Positions 6,885 to 14,612 of a stretch of 29,642 nt of DNA are shown piece after piece (the first letter of the stretch is position 1; every line of letters starts with the position of its first letter). A program made the translations under genes and the position numbers. Source of the stretch: a virus; the IMG/VR virus record IMGVR_UViG_3300034198_014047, positions 1 to 29,642 of that record; one strand, 5' to 3'. Under the pieces are notes generated by a model. The model was not told where the DNA came from and did not search any database. It was given only the letters and a program-made list of their open reading frames with translations.

Positions 6885-7622
6885 TTGTCCAGACAAAGAG
6901 CACAAAGAAAAGCACAACAGAACCACAATCATAGAAATAACAATGTAATTGATTTACAAGAATACATCCCAGAAAAGAAAAAATCAGTACGAATAGTACC
7001 CCGCAATAGAGCGCAAGAACAATACTTTCTAAAATTACAAAATCCAGATAATAGCGTATTATTTGCTGTAGGACCTGCAGGAACAGGTAAAACTCTACTA
7101 GCAACACAAACTGCTATTAAATTACTTAAAGAGAAAGAAATTGATAAAATCATTGTAACTCGTCCAGCTGTATCAGTTGATGAACAGCATGGATTTTTAC
7201 CAGGTGATCTTAACAAGAAGATGGAACCATGGACACGCCCAATATTTGATGTGTTTGCGGAATACTATTATGCAAAGGAAATTCAAAATATGCTTATAGA
7301 AGGCGTAGTTGAAGTTTCACCTTTAGCTTATATGAGAGGGAGAACATTTAAGAATGCTTTTATAATTGCTGACGAAATGCAGAATGCTACACCTAACCAG
7401 ATGAAAATGCTGCTAACACGTATCGGTGACAATAGCAGAATGGTAGTAACTGGCGACTTGAAGCAAGCTGACCGCATTGAGGATAACGGTTTGATCGAAT
7501 TTATCAGACTTCTCAAGAGCAAAGAGAACCTAAAGTATGTTGACATAGTCAATTTCGGACAAAAGGATATTGAGAGACATCCAGCGGTTAAGGAGATACT
7601 GGACATATACGGAGACTTTTGA
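6885..7622 (+). CDS. phoH: PhoH-like P-loop ATPase
   Basis: The only plus-strand gene in the window. Counted from this start (245 aa), Walker A GPAGTGKT lies at 63-70, the conserved VTRPAV at about 91-96, Walker B FIIADEMQN at 159-167 and TGDL at 189-192. Together these are diagnostic of PhoH, a predicted NTPase (possibly RNA-linked) common in marine phages. No ATG is available. AAGGAG at 6871-6876 is eight bases from the TTG at 6885 but only two from the TTG at 6879, so I choose 6885. The first 25 residues are basic and Gln/Asn-rich (SRQRAQRKAQQNHNH). It converges on gp44 across a hairpin. Its true cellular role is unsettled in the literature. Confidence 0.93.
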   Translation: MSRQRAQRKAQQNHNHRNNNVIDLQEYIPEKKKSVRIVPRNRAQEQYFLKLQNPDNSVLFAVGPAGTGKTLLATQTAIKLLKEKEIDKIIVTRPAVSVDEQHGFLPGDLNKKMEPWTRPIFDVFAEYYYAKEIQNMLIEGVVEVSPLAYMRGRTFKNAFIIADEMQNATPNQMKMLLTRIGDNSRMVVTGDLKQADRIEDNGLIEFIRLLKSKENLKYVDIVNFGQKDIERHPAVKEILDIYGDF

Positions 7623-7624
7623 GG

Positions 7625-7644
7625 GTAAGGGCGAAAGCCCTTAC
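7625..7644. terminator. Perfect hairpin between convergent phoH and gp44 genes
   Basis: GTAAGGGC, a GAAA tetraloop, then GCCCTTAC: eight perfect base pairs. It begins three bases after the phoH stop, and the minus-strand stop codon of the clamp-loader gene lies inside it. Neither side has a clear U-tract, so it may be a weak bidirectional terminator or an mRNA 3' end stabiliser. Confidence 0.6.
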
Positions 7645-8570
7645 TTCTCAACTAGGTTAGCAATACGGATCATAGTTGCTGCAAGATTTATTTCAGCATC
7701 AGCAATAGATGCGTGATCAACAAGACCTTGTTTAATTATAAGGATAGCTTTATCCTGAATACCTTCATCTGCACTAATTAAATCAAGATTATCATACAAC
7801 CATCGATAAATTTCTTCCATCTCTTCTGGTCTTGCACTTTTACAAACTAATTTTCTTGCATCTTGAATTTTACCTGCCTTAAACAACTGAACCATATCCA
7901 GTCGCCAATCTGCTTCACTCTTATCTCCGCTGTCGGGAGGAACAAGTTTACCAGCAATAGACTTTTGTTGTACAAGGTTGATACATTTTCTTAAGTCTGG
8001 ATATGTTGCTTTAACGTAAGTATCGAGGGTATCTAAATCTAAATCAATTTCTTCGTTGACTAAGATAGTAGCAACACGAGCAGTAAACTCATCCTTGTCT
8101 ACAGTTTCAATGTGGAAGCCTTGACAACGTGAATGAAGTGCTGGAAGGATCTTATGAGGATAGTTACAAGTTAGGATGAACCTAACAGTGGAAGCATATT
8201 CTTCCATAAGGTTACGAAGTGCGGGCTGAACACTGTCTTTGTTTAAGTAATCAGCTTCGTCAATAATAACAACCTTAAAGGGACCAAATGGAATAGTTTG
8301 ACAAAATGCAATTAGCTTGTCAACCCATTCAATTCTACGACCTTCTTTAGATCCGTTAGCAAACATAATGTCAAACTCGTTTACATCAAGTTCATTACAA
8401 AGAATCTTAGCAAGTGTAGTCTTACCGATACCTGCTGATCCTGAGAACAGCAAGTGCGGAATACTTCCTTCCTTAATCCAAGATCCTATCTGTGCCTTTT
8501 GATTCTCATCGCGAAACACATACCCACCTAGATCCTTAGGTCTATACTTTTCTGTCCAAAGTTGCTTCAA
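7641..8570 (-). CDS. 44: Sliding-clamp loader large subunit (T4 gp44-like)
   Basis: An AAA+ ATPase that, with a small subunit (gp62 in T4), loads the sliding clamp for DNA replication. It has Walker A GSAGIGKT at residues 44-51, Walker B with DEAD at 104-107, sensor-1 TCN at 134-136 and SRC at 147-149, which supplies the arginine finger of clamp loaders. Length is 309 residues against 319 in T4. The start is TTG; a GGAGA site seven bases upstream supports it and no in-frame ATG fits. It follows the fatty-acid genes after only 36 bases, so it may share their transcript. No gp62 partner is present in this window. Confidence 0.95.
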   Translation of the reverse strand: MKQLWTEKYRPKDLGGYVFRDENQKAQIGSWIKEGSIPHLLFSGSAGIGKTTLAKILCNELDVNEFDIMFANGSKEGRRIEWVDKLIAFCQTIPFGPFKVVIIDEADYLNKDSVQPALRNLMEEYASTVRFILTCNYPHKILPALHSRCQGFHIETVDKDEFTARVATILVNEEIDLDLDTLDTYVKATYPDLRKCINLVQQKSIAGKLVPPDSGDKSEADWRLDMVQLFKAGKIQDARKLVCKSARPEEMEEIYRWLYDNLDLISADEGIQDKAILIIKQGLVDHASIADAEINLAATMIRIANLVEK

Positions 8571-8606
8571 CGAATTGTCTCCATGTTAGAAATAATATAA
8601 CAGATA

Positions 8607-10754
8607 TTAGTGTTCACGTAAAGACTTTGGTGCTTCAAACCTTGGCCCAAACTTTTTTTCCAAATCATTAGCAACTTGGATAAACTTATCTTTGCCAACA
8701 TAATCAACAAATGATATTGTTCCGCCAGTAAAGGGAGGAAATCCAAATCCAAAAATTGATCCAACATCTGCTTCACGCTGATCTGTTACAATACCTTCCT
8801 TCATTGTCCTAAGTGCTTCAAGTGATTGTGTAAATAGAAATCTATTTTTAAGTTCTTCTACATCCACAAGATCCGAAACAAGAATACCATACCTGTTATT
8901 CAATCCCGACCATAATGTCTTTTTACCATCTTCATGATAGTCATAGAATCCTTTACCATTCTTACGACCATAACGCCCATGTTCCTCTACCATATAATGT
9001 AGAAGATTTTCTTGTACAGGATTTACAGCATCTGGACCTAGATCCTTCTTAGTTGCTTGTAGTATCTTCCAACCTAAGTCTAATCCAACTTCGTCATTAA
9101 GTGCTAGAGGTCCAACAGGCATACCTGCCATCTTAGCAACATTCTCAATCATAGCAGGCGGAACACCTTCTGCTAACATAAGATGTCCTTCTAACACATA
9201 ATTTAGAACACAACGATTAGCATAGAAACCACGTGAATCATTTACAACAATTGGTGTCTTCTTAATAATACGAACAAAGTCAAGAGCAGTTGCTAGGGCT
9301 AATTCATCTGTTTCCTTGCCCTTAATAACTTCAACAAGCATCATCTTATCTACTGGAGAGAAGAAATGAATACCAATGAACTTACCTGGATCAGTTACAT
9401 TCTCGGCAAGTGATGTAATTGGAAGTGTAGAAGTATTAGAAGCAACAATAGTATCAAGTCCGACTACTTCTTGTACCTTTTTAAGAACTTCTTCCTTAAC
9501 AGCTCTATCCTCAAAGACCGCTTCAATAACAAGATCAACATCTCTTAAAGAATTGTAATGCATTGATTCTTCAATGCGATTAAGCAATGTATCTTTCTCT
9601 TCAGCAGTCATTTTGCCTCTAAATACTTGCTTAGATACTAACTTGTTGATAGTTTCCTTACCAGCCTGTACCTTTTCTAAGGTAGTATCAAGTAGAACAA
9701 CATCAAGACCGTTTTGTGCAGAAACATAAGCAATACCTGCACCCATAAGTCCAGCACCGATAACACCAATCTTCTTAATGTTTGTTTCAGGGAAGTTAGC
9801 AGGACGACGAGCACCCTTATCTAATTCGTTCTTTGAAAGGAATAGGGTTTTAATCATTGCCTCTGCTTCTTTAGATCGAAGTATATTAGCAAACAATCTA
9901 GACTCAATCTTTAATGCTAGGTTAAATGGAACCTGTAGTCCTTCGTAAACACCTGTAAGAATTGCTCTTGCCCCAGGATAGTTATTATAAGTTTCTTTTC
10001 TATAAAGAGCATTAGCAGCAGGCCACACCATCATACCTTTTGGTGAAAATACTTTGCCCGAAGGATTCTTAAAATCTTTCTTGTCCCAAGGAGCAATCGG
10101 ATCGCCAGAATTTTCAATCCACTGCTTTGCTCTTACAACAGGATCAATATCTGTACAAATCTCATGAACAAGGTTCATCTTAAGGGCTTTAGTAGCATCA
10201 ACTGGATTGCCTTTTAACAAGAATTGTAATGCTTGATCAGTTTCCATTAACCTTGATACTCTAGTTGTACCACCAGCACCTGGAAACAGCCCAACCTTAA
10301 CTTCTGGCAAGCCAACTTTAGTTCTCTTATCAGCAACCATGATACGATAATGACATGCTAGAGCAAGTTCAAATGATCCACCAAGACAAATACCATGTAT
10401 TGCTGCAACAAATGGTTTACCACAAGTCTCTATTCTTCTATAAATTCTTGAGAGTCTACTTGAATCGTCGAAGAACCAAATATTTGCTGCTTCTTCTCCT
10501 TGTTCAGCAACGGCTTTGTCATACTGCCTTTTGCTTTCTTCTAACAAAGATAAGTCTGCTCCTCCCGAGAAATCTTTCTTTTTTGAAGCAATGACACATC
10601 CTTTAACAGTTTCGTCCTCTACAACATGGTAGATTAACTTATCTAGTTCGTCCATAACACTTTTATCAATAACATTCATAGAACGATCTGGCATATTCCA
10701 GTAAGCAATTAGAATATTCTTGTCGTATTCAATTTCAAAGTTTTTAAATGTCAT
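8607..10754 (-). CDS. fadJ: Bifunctional enoyl-CoA hydratase / 3-hydroxyacyl-CoA dehydrogenase (FadJ/FadB alpha-subunit type)
   Basis: Catalyses two middle steps of fatty-acid beta-oxidation: hydration of trans-2-enoyl-CoA, then NAD-dependent oxidation to 3-ketoacyl-CoA. The N-terminal hydratase (about 10-200) has the oxyanion-hole region HGICLGG at 120-126 and both expected acids, Glu129 (GGSFE) and Glu151 (GLPEV). The dehydrogenase (about 327-605) has the NAD-binding GAGLMG at 333-338 and the catalytic-type His463 in GIHFFSP. A C-terminal repeat (about 635-715) contains FGFGFPPFTGG. The 715-residue length is normal for FadJ/FadB and every motif is intact, so it should be active. Thiolase lies two bases upstream and gp44 36 bases downstream. 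Sequence style suggests capture from an alphaproteobacterium (inference). Confidence 0.96.
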   Translation of the reverse strand: MTFKNFEIEYDKNILIAYWNMPDRSMNVIDKSVMDELDKLIYHVVEDETVKGCVIASKKKDFSGGADLSLLEESKRQYDKAVAEQGEEAANIWFFDDSSRLSRIYRRIETCGKPFVAAIHGICLGGSFELALACHYRIMVADKRTKVGLPEVKVGLFPGAGGTTRVSRLMETDQALQFLLKGNPVDATKALKMNLVHEICTDIDPVVRAKQWIENSGDPIAPWDKKDFKNPSGKVFSPKGMMVWPAANALYRKETYNNYPGARAILTGVYEGLQVPFNLALKIESRLFANILRSKEAEAMIKTLFLSKNELDKGARRPANFPETNIKKIGVIGAGLMGAGIAYVSAQNGLDVVLLDTTLEKVQAGKETINKLVSKQVFRGKMTAEEKDTLLNRIEESMHYNSLRDVDLVIEAVFEDRAVKEEVLKKVQEVVGLDTIVASNTSTLPITSLAENVTDPGKFIGIHFFSPVDKMMLVEVIKGKETDELALATALDFVRIIKKTPIVVNDSRGFYANRCVLNYVLEGHLMLAEGVPPAMIENVAKMAGMPVGPLALNDEVGLDLGWKILQATKKDLGPDAVNPVQENLLHYMVEEHGRYGRKNGKGFYDYHEDGKKTLWSGLNNRYGILVSDLVDVEELKNRFLFTQSLEALRTMKEGIVTDQREADVGSIFGFGFPPFTGGTISFVDYVGKDKFIQVANDLEKKFGPRFEAPKSLREH

Positions 10755-10756
10755 TG

Positions 10757-11965
10757 TTACACCCGTTCAATAATTGTAGCAGTTCCCATACCGGCACCAA
10801 TACACAATGTAACTAGTGCAGTTTGTTTATTTGTTCTTTCAAGTTCGTCAACAGCATGACTAATAAGCATAGCACCTGTAGCACCAAGTGGATGTCCCAT
10901 AGCAATAGCCCCGCCATTTGGATTTACCTTAGCAGGATCTAAGTTAAATGCTTGTATGTATCTTAGAACAACTGAAGCAAATGCTTCGTTAACTTCAAAC
11001 AAGTCGATATCTTCAATGGCTATTCCTGTTTGTTTTAATAATTTTTTAGTAACATCAACCGGACCAGTTAACATAATAGCAGGTTCTGATCCGATATTAG
11101 TAAAACCTAATATTCTTGCTCTAGGAGTAATTCCTAAACTCTTGCCTGCTTCTCTAGAACCAAGTAATACAGCAGCACTACCGTCAACAATACCCGAACT
11201 ATTACCAGCATGATGAACATAATTTAGTTTTTCAATCTCTGGATATCTTTGAATTGCTACTGCTTCAAAGCCAGCCATTTCTCCATACATCTTAAATGAC
11301 GGATTTAATCTTCCCATACCCTCAACTGTAGCATCTGGTCGCATATGTTCATCGCGATCAAGTATTGTTATGCCATTTAGATCTTTAACAGGAACAATGG
11401 ACTTATTAAATCTACCTTCACTCCATGCTAATGCGGCACGACGCTGTGATTCAACAGCATAAGCGTCAACATCGTTACGACTGAATCCATACTTTGTTGC
11501 TATTAAATCTCCTGAAACACCTTGTGGCATAAAATAAGATGGTATAGCAATCATAGGATCAACTGGCCAAGCCCCGCCACTAGCACCTAGACCAACACGC
11601 GACATTGATTCAACACCTCCGCCGATAGTTAGTTTATCTTGTCCTGACATAACTTTAGCGGCAGCAAAGTTAACAGCATCAAGACCTGACGCACAGAATC
11701 TATTAATCTGAACCCCAGGTACATCATTACCGAATCCAGAAGCAATAGTACCTGCTCTTGCTATATCGCCTCCTGCTTCTCCAACAGGATCAACACAACC
11801 AATAACACAATCTTCTACTTCAAAACCCTTAAGGTTATTTCTATCCTTAATACTTTCAAGAGAAGTAATTAATAATTTTAATGTTGACACCTCGTGGAGT
11901 GACCCATCGGGCTTACCACGTCCACGAGGTGTTCTTACACAATCATAAATGTAACAATCGGTCAC
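10757..11965 (-). CDS. fadI: Acetyl-CoA C-acyltransferase (3-ketoacyl-CoA thiolase)
   Basis: Splits 3-ketoacyl-CoA with CoA to yield acetyl-CoA and a shortened acyl-CoA; the reverse reaction condenses two acetyl-CoA. The nucleophile Cys91 (NRFCASG), NEAFA at 326-330, His358 in GGAIAMGHPLGATG and Cys388 in CIGAGMG are all present, so the enzyme looks complete at 402 residues. It begins with GTG; GGAG lies eight bases upstream, and the start overlaps the previous stop as GTGA. Only two bases separate its stop from the fadJ ATG, matching the thiolase-plus-alpha-subunit pairing of bacterial fad operons. It could be named acetoacetyl-CoA thiolase; the sequence alone does not settle chain-length preference. 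Confidence 0.95.
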   Translation of the reverse strand: MTDCYIYDCVRTPRGRGKPDGSLHEVSTLKLLITSLESIKDRNNLKGFEVEDCVIGCVDPVGEAGGDIARAGTIASGFGNDVPGVQINRFCASGLDAVNFAAAKVMSGQDKLTIGGGVESMSRVGLGASGGAWPVDPMIAIPSYFMPQGVSGDLIATKYGFSRNDVDAYAVESQRRAALAWSEGRFNKSIVPVKDLNGITILDRDEHMRPDATVEGMGRLNPSFKMYGEMAGFEAVAIQRYPEIEKLNYVHHAGNSSGIVDGSAAVLLGSREAGKSLGITPRARILGFTNIGSEPAIMLTGPVDVTKKLLKQTGIAIEDIDLFEVNEAFASVVLRYIQAFNLDPAKVNPNGGAIAMGHPLGATGAMLISHAVDELERTNKQTALVTLCIGAGMGTATIIERV

Positions 11966-12234
11966 CGTAACATCTCCAAAGAAATAATTTTAGTTAGGCT
12001 TTCGCTAAAGTTTTGATCTGCTGAAATGATATACATTTTATTATCGTTACGATCTTTATGAGGATCCCACTTACGGAATTCAACAATGTGTCCGCCAGTA
12101 GCACCCCATATTTTAATGTTCATTCCATCAACAGAAATTCTATCATCTAATTCTTTTGTAGGTGTTACATATGGTCTATCGTCGTACCATACCTCACGAC
12201 ATTTTCTAGCAAACCAATTATTGAACCATTTCAT
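11962..12234 (-). CDS. Conserved marine-phage hypothetical protein (90 aa)
   Basis: A 90-residue protein beginning MKWFNNWFARKCREVWYDD and ending with ADQNFSESLTKIISLEMLR. I recall proteins of this pattern (WFARKCR start, Gly-Gly-[HY]-[IV]-V-E-[FY]-R middle, KII..E.LR end) from marine T4-like phages, where they are unassigned. It therefore helps to anchor the metabolic block in phage DNA. It overlaps the 52-residue gene upstream (ATGA) and thiolase downstream (GTGA), so translation is chained through all three. No catalytic motif or membrane segment is seen. Confidence 0.8.
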   Translation of the reverse strand: MKWFNNWFARKCREVWYDDRPYVTPTKELDDRISVDGMNIKIWGATGGHIVEFRKWDPHKDRNDNKMYIISADQNFSESLTKIISLEMLR

Positions 12235-12389
12235 TTACGATTCTCCTGCCCTATTCCCATCAAGATTAATATAACATAAAGACCAGGCCAAGCCCAACCG
12301 TTTAGATGTCCTAAGATATGTAGAGTCATAAGAGTCACACCAGTAACTCCTAATGTACTAAGCCCTGAAGGGGCTGTAGGTAGTTTCAT
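12231..12389 (-). CDS. Small hydrophobic protein, probably membrane-associated (52 aa)
   Basis: A short gene: MKLPTAPSGLSTLGVTGV and on, ending GIGQENRK. It has two hydrophobic stretches, about residues 11-28 and 34-46, separated by a His/Asn/Gly/Trp turn (LGHLNGWAWPG), which suggests a two-pass membrane hairpin. Evidence that it is real: its ATG directly follows the mazG stop with no gap (TAAATG), and its TGA overlaps the next ATG (ATGA), an arrangement unlikely to arise by chance. I do not recognise it. Small phage membrane proteins of this kind can be regulators or lysis-related, but nothing here assigns a role. Confidence 0.7.
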   Translation of the reverse strand: MKLPTAPSGLSTLGVTGVTLMTLHILGHLNGWAWPGLYVILILMGIGQENRK

Positions 12390-12824
12390 TTAGAGATCGC
12401 CTTCCTTACGGTTCTCACTGTAGAAAGCATCAAAGTGTCCGCCTGGATACCTTGCTTCAAGTTTGCGAACATTCTCAGCGATAACTTCGTTAGGGTCGAG
12501 ACGCAATGCATTACAAGCATTGATCCAATACCACATAACATCGCCTAGTTCACGCTTCATGTGGAATAGTGTTTCTTCTGTAAGTGGCTTACCTTGGAAG
12601 AACATCTTCTTAGGAATCTCACAGAACTCGCCGCACTCTGCTGCCATACCAATAGCCGCAGTTAGTACTAAGGGAACATTGATATCAGGACCATGAACAC
12701 CGTCTCCGATATAATTTGCATCAACTTCGTCTAGTCGATTCATAAAGGTAGTAAGATCCTTACTTTCTTTACTTGTTACAGCTTCAACAAATTCTTTATA
12801 TTTGTTCAAATCAATGTTGCTCAT
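12390..12824 (-). CDS. mazG: MazG-like nucleoside triphosphate pyrophosphohydrolase
   Basis: Hydrolyses nucleoside triphosphates to monophosphates and pyrophosphate. The metal-binding helix motif is visible: Glu63 and Glu66 in AAECGEFCE, then Glu92 and Asp95 in RELGDVMWYW. ENVRKLEARYPGG at 117-129 is the usual family ending. At 144 residues it is a single-domain phage form, unlike the two-domain E. coli MazG. Marine phage MazG was proposed to lower ppGpp, though biochemical work on a cyanophage enzyme favoured dGTP and dCTP, so the role here is open. The start overlaps the acyl-ligase end by 14 bases. Confidence 0.92.
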   Translation of the reverse strand: MSNIDLNKYKEFVEAVTSKESKDLTTFMNRLDEVDANYIGDGVHGPDINVPLVLTAAIGMAAECGEFCEIPKKMFFQGKPLTEETLFHMKRELGDVMWYWINACNALRLDPNEVIAENVRKLEARYPGGHFDAFYSENRKEGDL

Positions 12825-14274
12825 TTTTTATCTGCCTTATGTAAGTTAATATTTTTTCACGATCAGGTTTTATACCAGTAACAAAATCTGACATATCTTC
12901 TATAAAAATTATGTCATTAAGCTCGATTTTATTATTATAATGTATCTTTACACTTTCTTTAATACCCTCAATGTGTTTCATAATTTGATCGTTATTTGTT
13001 ACAGCATACAGTCTATTATAAATTTCATCAACTAAAATGATAGCATCTTTATAATGAAATCCTGTTACATGTTGGAGGAAAATTCCCTGTATATCGTATA
13101 TGTTTATTTCTGTATCGAGTATTCTATATAACTTTTTTTTACCTGCAAAATCGTATCCGTTTCCCATATCTCTAAGAGAATCTTCTGTATTAATAGTAGT
13201 TCCATATGTTGGTATTGTTACATGGAGACTATTATCTATTATAGATATTTCATGAAATCCTTTAATAGGATATCCTAAAAAGTTAGGACTAAAATTTTCA
13301 ACATTTTTATCTACATAAGGTAAGAACAAAGGACCAGAAGTCTCACTGCATCCAAATATACTGATCACCTTTTTTATTTTTCCTTTTTTAACAAGATCAT
13401 ACCATTTTGGATTTATGAAAGTTAGAATATAAATTACTAGATCAGGACAACCTATTTCTGATCGATCAAAAGCATTTATCATATAATCGATACTAAAATC
13501 AAAAGGACATTGCATTTTAGTAATCCCTGCTTTTTGACAGAAAGAAACAAATCTATCCCAATTTTCTTCATCAAATAAAGTTAGACTAAAATCAGGAATA
13601 CTAAAATAATGCCATTTACATATACGTAAAGAAGGTAAAAAATAAATTCCTAAAGCAGATCCGTGATTAAAAGAAACTAAATGTAAAACTTTGTCTTCTT
13701 CTACGAACTCTAAAGGTTGCCAATTAAATGAACACAAGTCATAAAAGAATTCATGAGTATGTTTTACAATCTTTGGTTGTCCGGTACTGCCACTACTTGT
13801 GCAGAGTAAACATATATCTTTAGATTCTGGATATACTTTTTTAATTTTTTTGTTTGGCTTCTTAATAGGTTGAAAGGAATTTCCAATCCATATTAAATCT
13901 ATTACATGGCGTGAATTATGTGTGTAATAATCTTTTAATTCTGGGAACCATCTTATAGCTAATCTATCTAATATTAATATATCAAGTGGATAGAAGACAT
14001 TGAATTTAGAACTATTCATCTCCTTTTCATTTACTGGTTTTAAAAGAATTGTTAATTTAAGTCCTAATTCAAATGCAGCAAATATTGCAGCAACATAAGA
14101 TATATCAACAGTAGCAACAGCAAAGCCAATTTTATCTCCCGGCTTTGCATTATGCTCTAATAAAATATTTTTCCAATAATCGATAATAGAGAAGAAATAT
14201 TTTCTAGTAAAACCTTTATTTTTTACATAGAAATGTGCTTCTTCGTGTATCCAATTTCTAGAAATTACTTTCAT
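12811..14274 (-). CDS. AMP-forming acyl ligase (ANL superfamily), possible acyl-CoA synthetase
   Basis: An adenylate-forming enzyme. The phosphate-binding motif TSSGSTGQPK is at residues 159-168, and FGCSETSG at 307-314 matches motif A5. RDMGNGYDF at 368-376 corresponds loosely to the A7 Asp region. GIKPDREK at 467-474 resembles the motif around the catalytic C-terminal lysine. The family activates a carboxylate with ATP and often transfers it to CoA. At 487 residues it is slightly shorter than most acyl-CoA synthetases (about 500-560), and the sequence is quite divergent, so substrate and acceptor are unknown. The gene is AT-richer than the fad genes (14 of 60 bases G+C at 13921-13980 against 22 of 60 at 9301-9360). 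GroES ends two bases upstream. Linking it to beta-oxidation rests on proximity and chemistry. Confidence 0.85.
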   Translation of the reverse strand: MKVISRNWIHEEAHFYVKNKGFTRKYFFSIIDYWKNILLEHNAKPGDKIGFAVATVDISYVAAIFAAFELGLKLTILLKPVNEKEMNSSKFNVFYPLDILILDRLAIRWFPELKDYYTHNSRHVIDLIWIGNSFQPIKKPNKKIKKVYPESKDICLLCTSSGSTGQPKIVKHTHEFFYDLCSFNWQPLEFVEEDKVLHLVSFNHGSALGIYFLPSLRICKWHYFSIPDFSLTLFDEENWDRFVSFCQKAGITKMQCPFDFSIDYMINAFDRSEIGCPDLVIYILTFINPKWYDLVKKGKIKKVISIFGCSETSGPLFLPYVDKNVENFSPNFLGYPIKGFHEISIIDNSLHVTIPTYGTTINTEDSLRDMGNGYDFAGKKKLYRILDTEINIYDIQGIFLQHVTGFHYKDAIILVDEIYNRLYAVTNNDQIMKHIEGIKESVKIHYNNKIELNDIIFIEDMSDFVTGIKPDREKILTYIRQIKNEQH

Positions 14275-14276
14275 AA

Positions 14277-14612
14277 TTACTCAGATGCAGTATAAGCGTC
14301 AGATGGTTTTTCATTACTCAACATCATTATAGCAGATGGTTCTACTCTTCTAACAGTGGTTAATGACCCATCTTCATTTTCTAGATCAACTCCTCTAGTC
14401 CATCTGCCATGTTCTACGAGAACCCAATCTCCTATCTTTATATCTTCTTGTTTTGGACCAACAGCATAAACTTTACCCCATCTAGGTTTAATACCATGTT
14501 GTTTCCCGTCATCATTAACAATAATGATTCCGCTTTTTGTCTTCTGTTCTCCAAATTCCATATCCTGAACAATAATATGATCAAGAATCGGTTTGATCTT
14601 CCTTATGGTCAT
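14277..14612 (-). CDS. GroES-like co-chaperonin
   Basis: Works with the host GroEL to fold phage proteins, the job done by gp31 in T4. It has the GroES opening pattern KIKPILDHIIVQ at residues 5-16, a mobile-loop region around 20-35 (EQKTKSGIIIVND) and the barrel segment WGKVYAVGP at 45-53. At 111 residues it is a little longer than GroES (97), with an extra Ser/Ala-rich tail. AGAGGT lies five bases before the ATG. The start overlaps the upstream structural-type gene by 32 bases. Together with the DnaJ-like and ClpA-like genes it makes a third host-chaperone system targeted by this phage. Confidence 0.9.
   Translation of the reverse strand: MTIRKIKPILDHIIVQDMEFGEQKTKSGIIIVNDDGKQHGIKPRWGKVYAVGPKQEDIKIGDWVLVEHGRWTRGVDLENEDGSLTTVRRVEPSAIMMLSNEKPSDAYTASE

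Noticed and set aside
6841-6948. Small Cys-rich plus-strand ORF (MDMLSCNTNCKEFCVCP and on) overlapping the phoH start
   Set aside because: The cysteine spacing is eye-catching, but the ATG has no ribosome site, and most of the frame overlaps phoH, which has a good AAGGAG and clear coding sequence.
8567-8776. Minus-strand frame of 69 codons over the fadJ end
   Set aside because: It is a frame-shifted copy of the fadJ tail with hydrophobic, unlikely sequence. No ribosome site, and fadJ continues intact past it.
8607-14274. Bacterial chromosomal segment wrongly joined to phage sequence
   Set aside because: mazG, the 90-residue phage-type protein and GroES are interleaved with the metabolic genes, with overlaps of 4-14 bases and no border scar, which argues against a chimera. 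Read data would be needed to exclude it fully.
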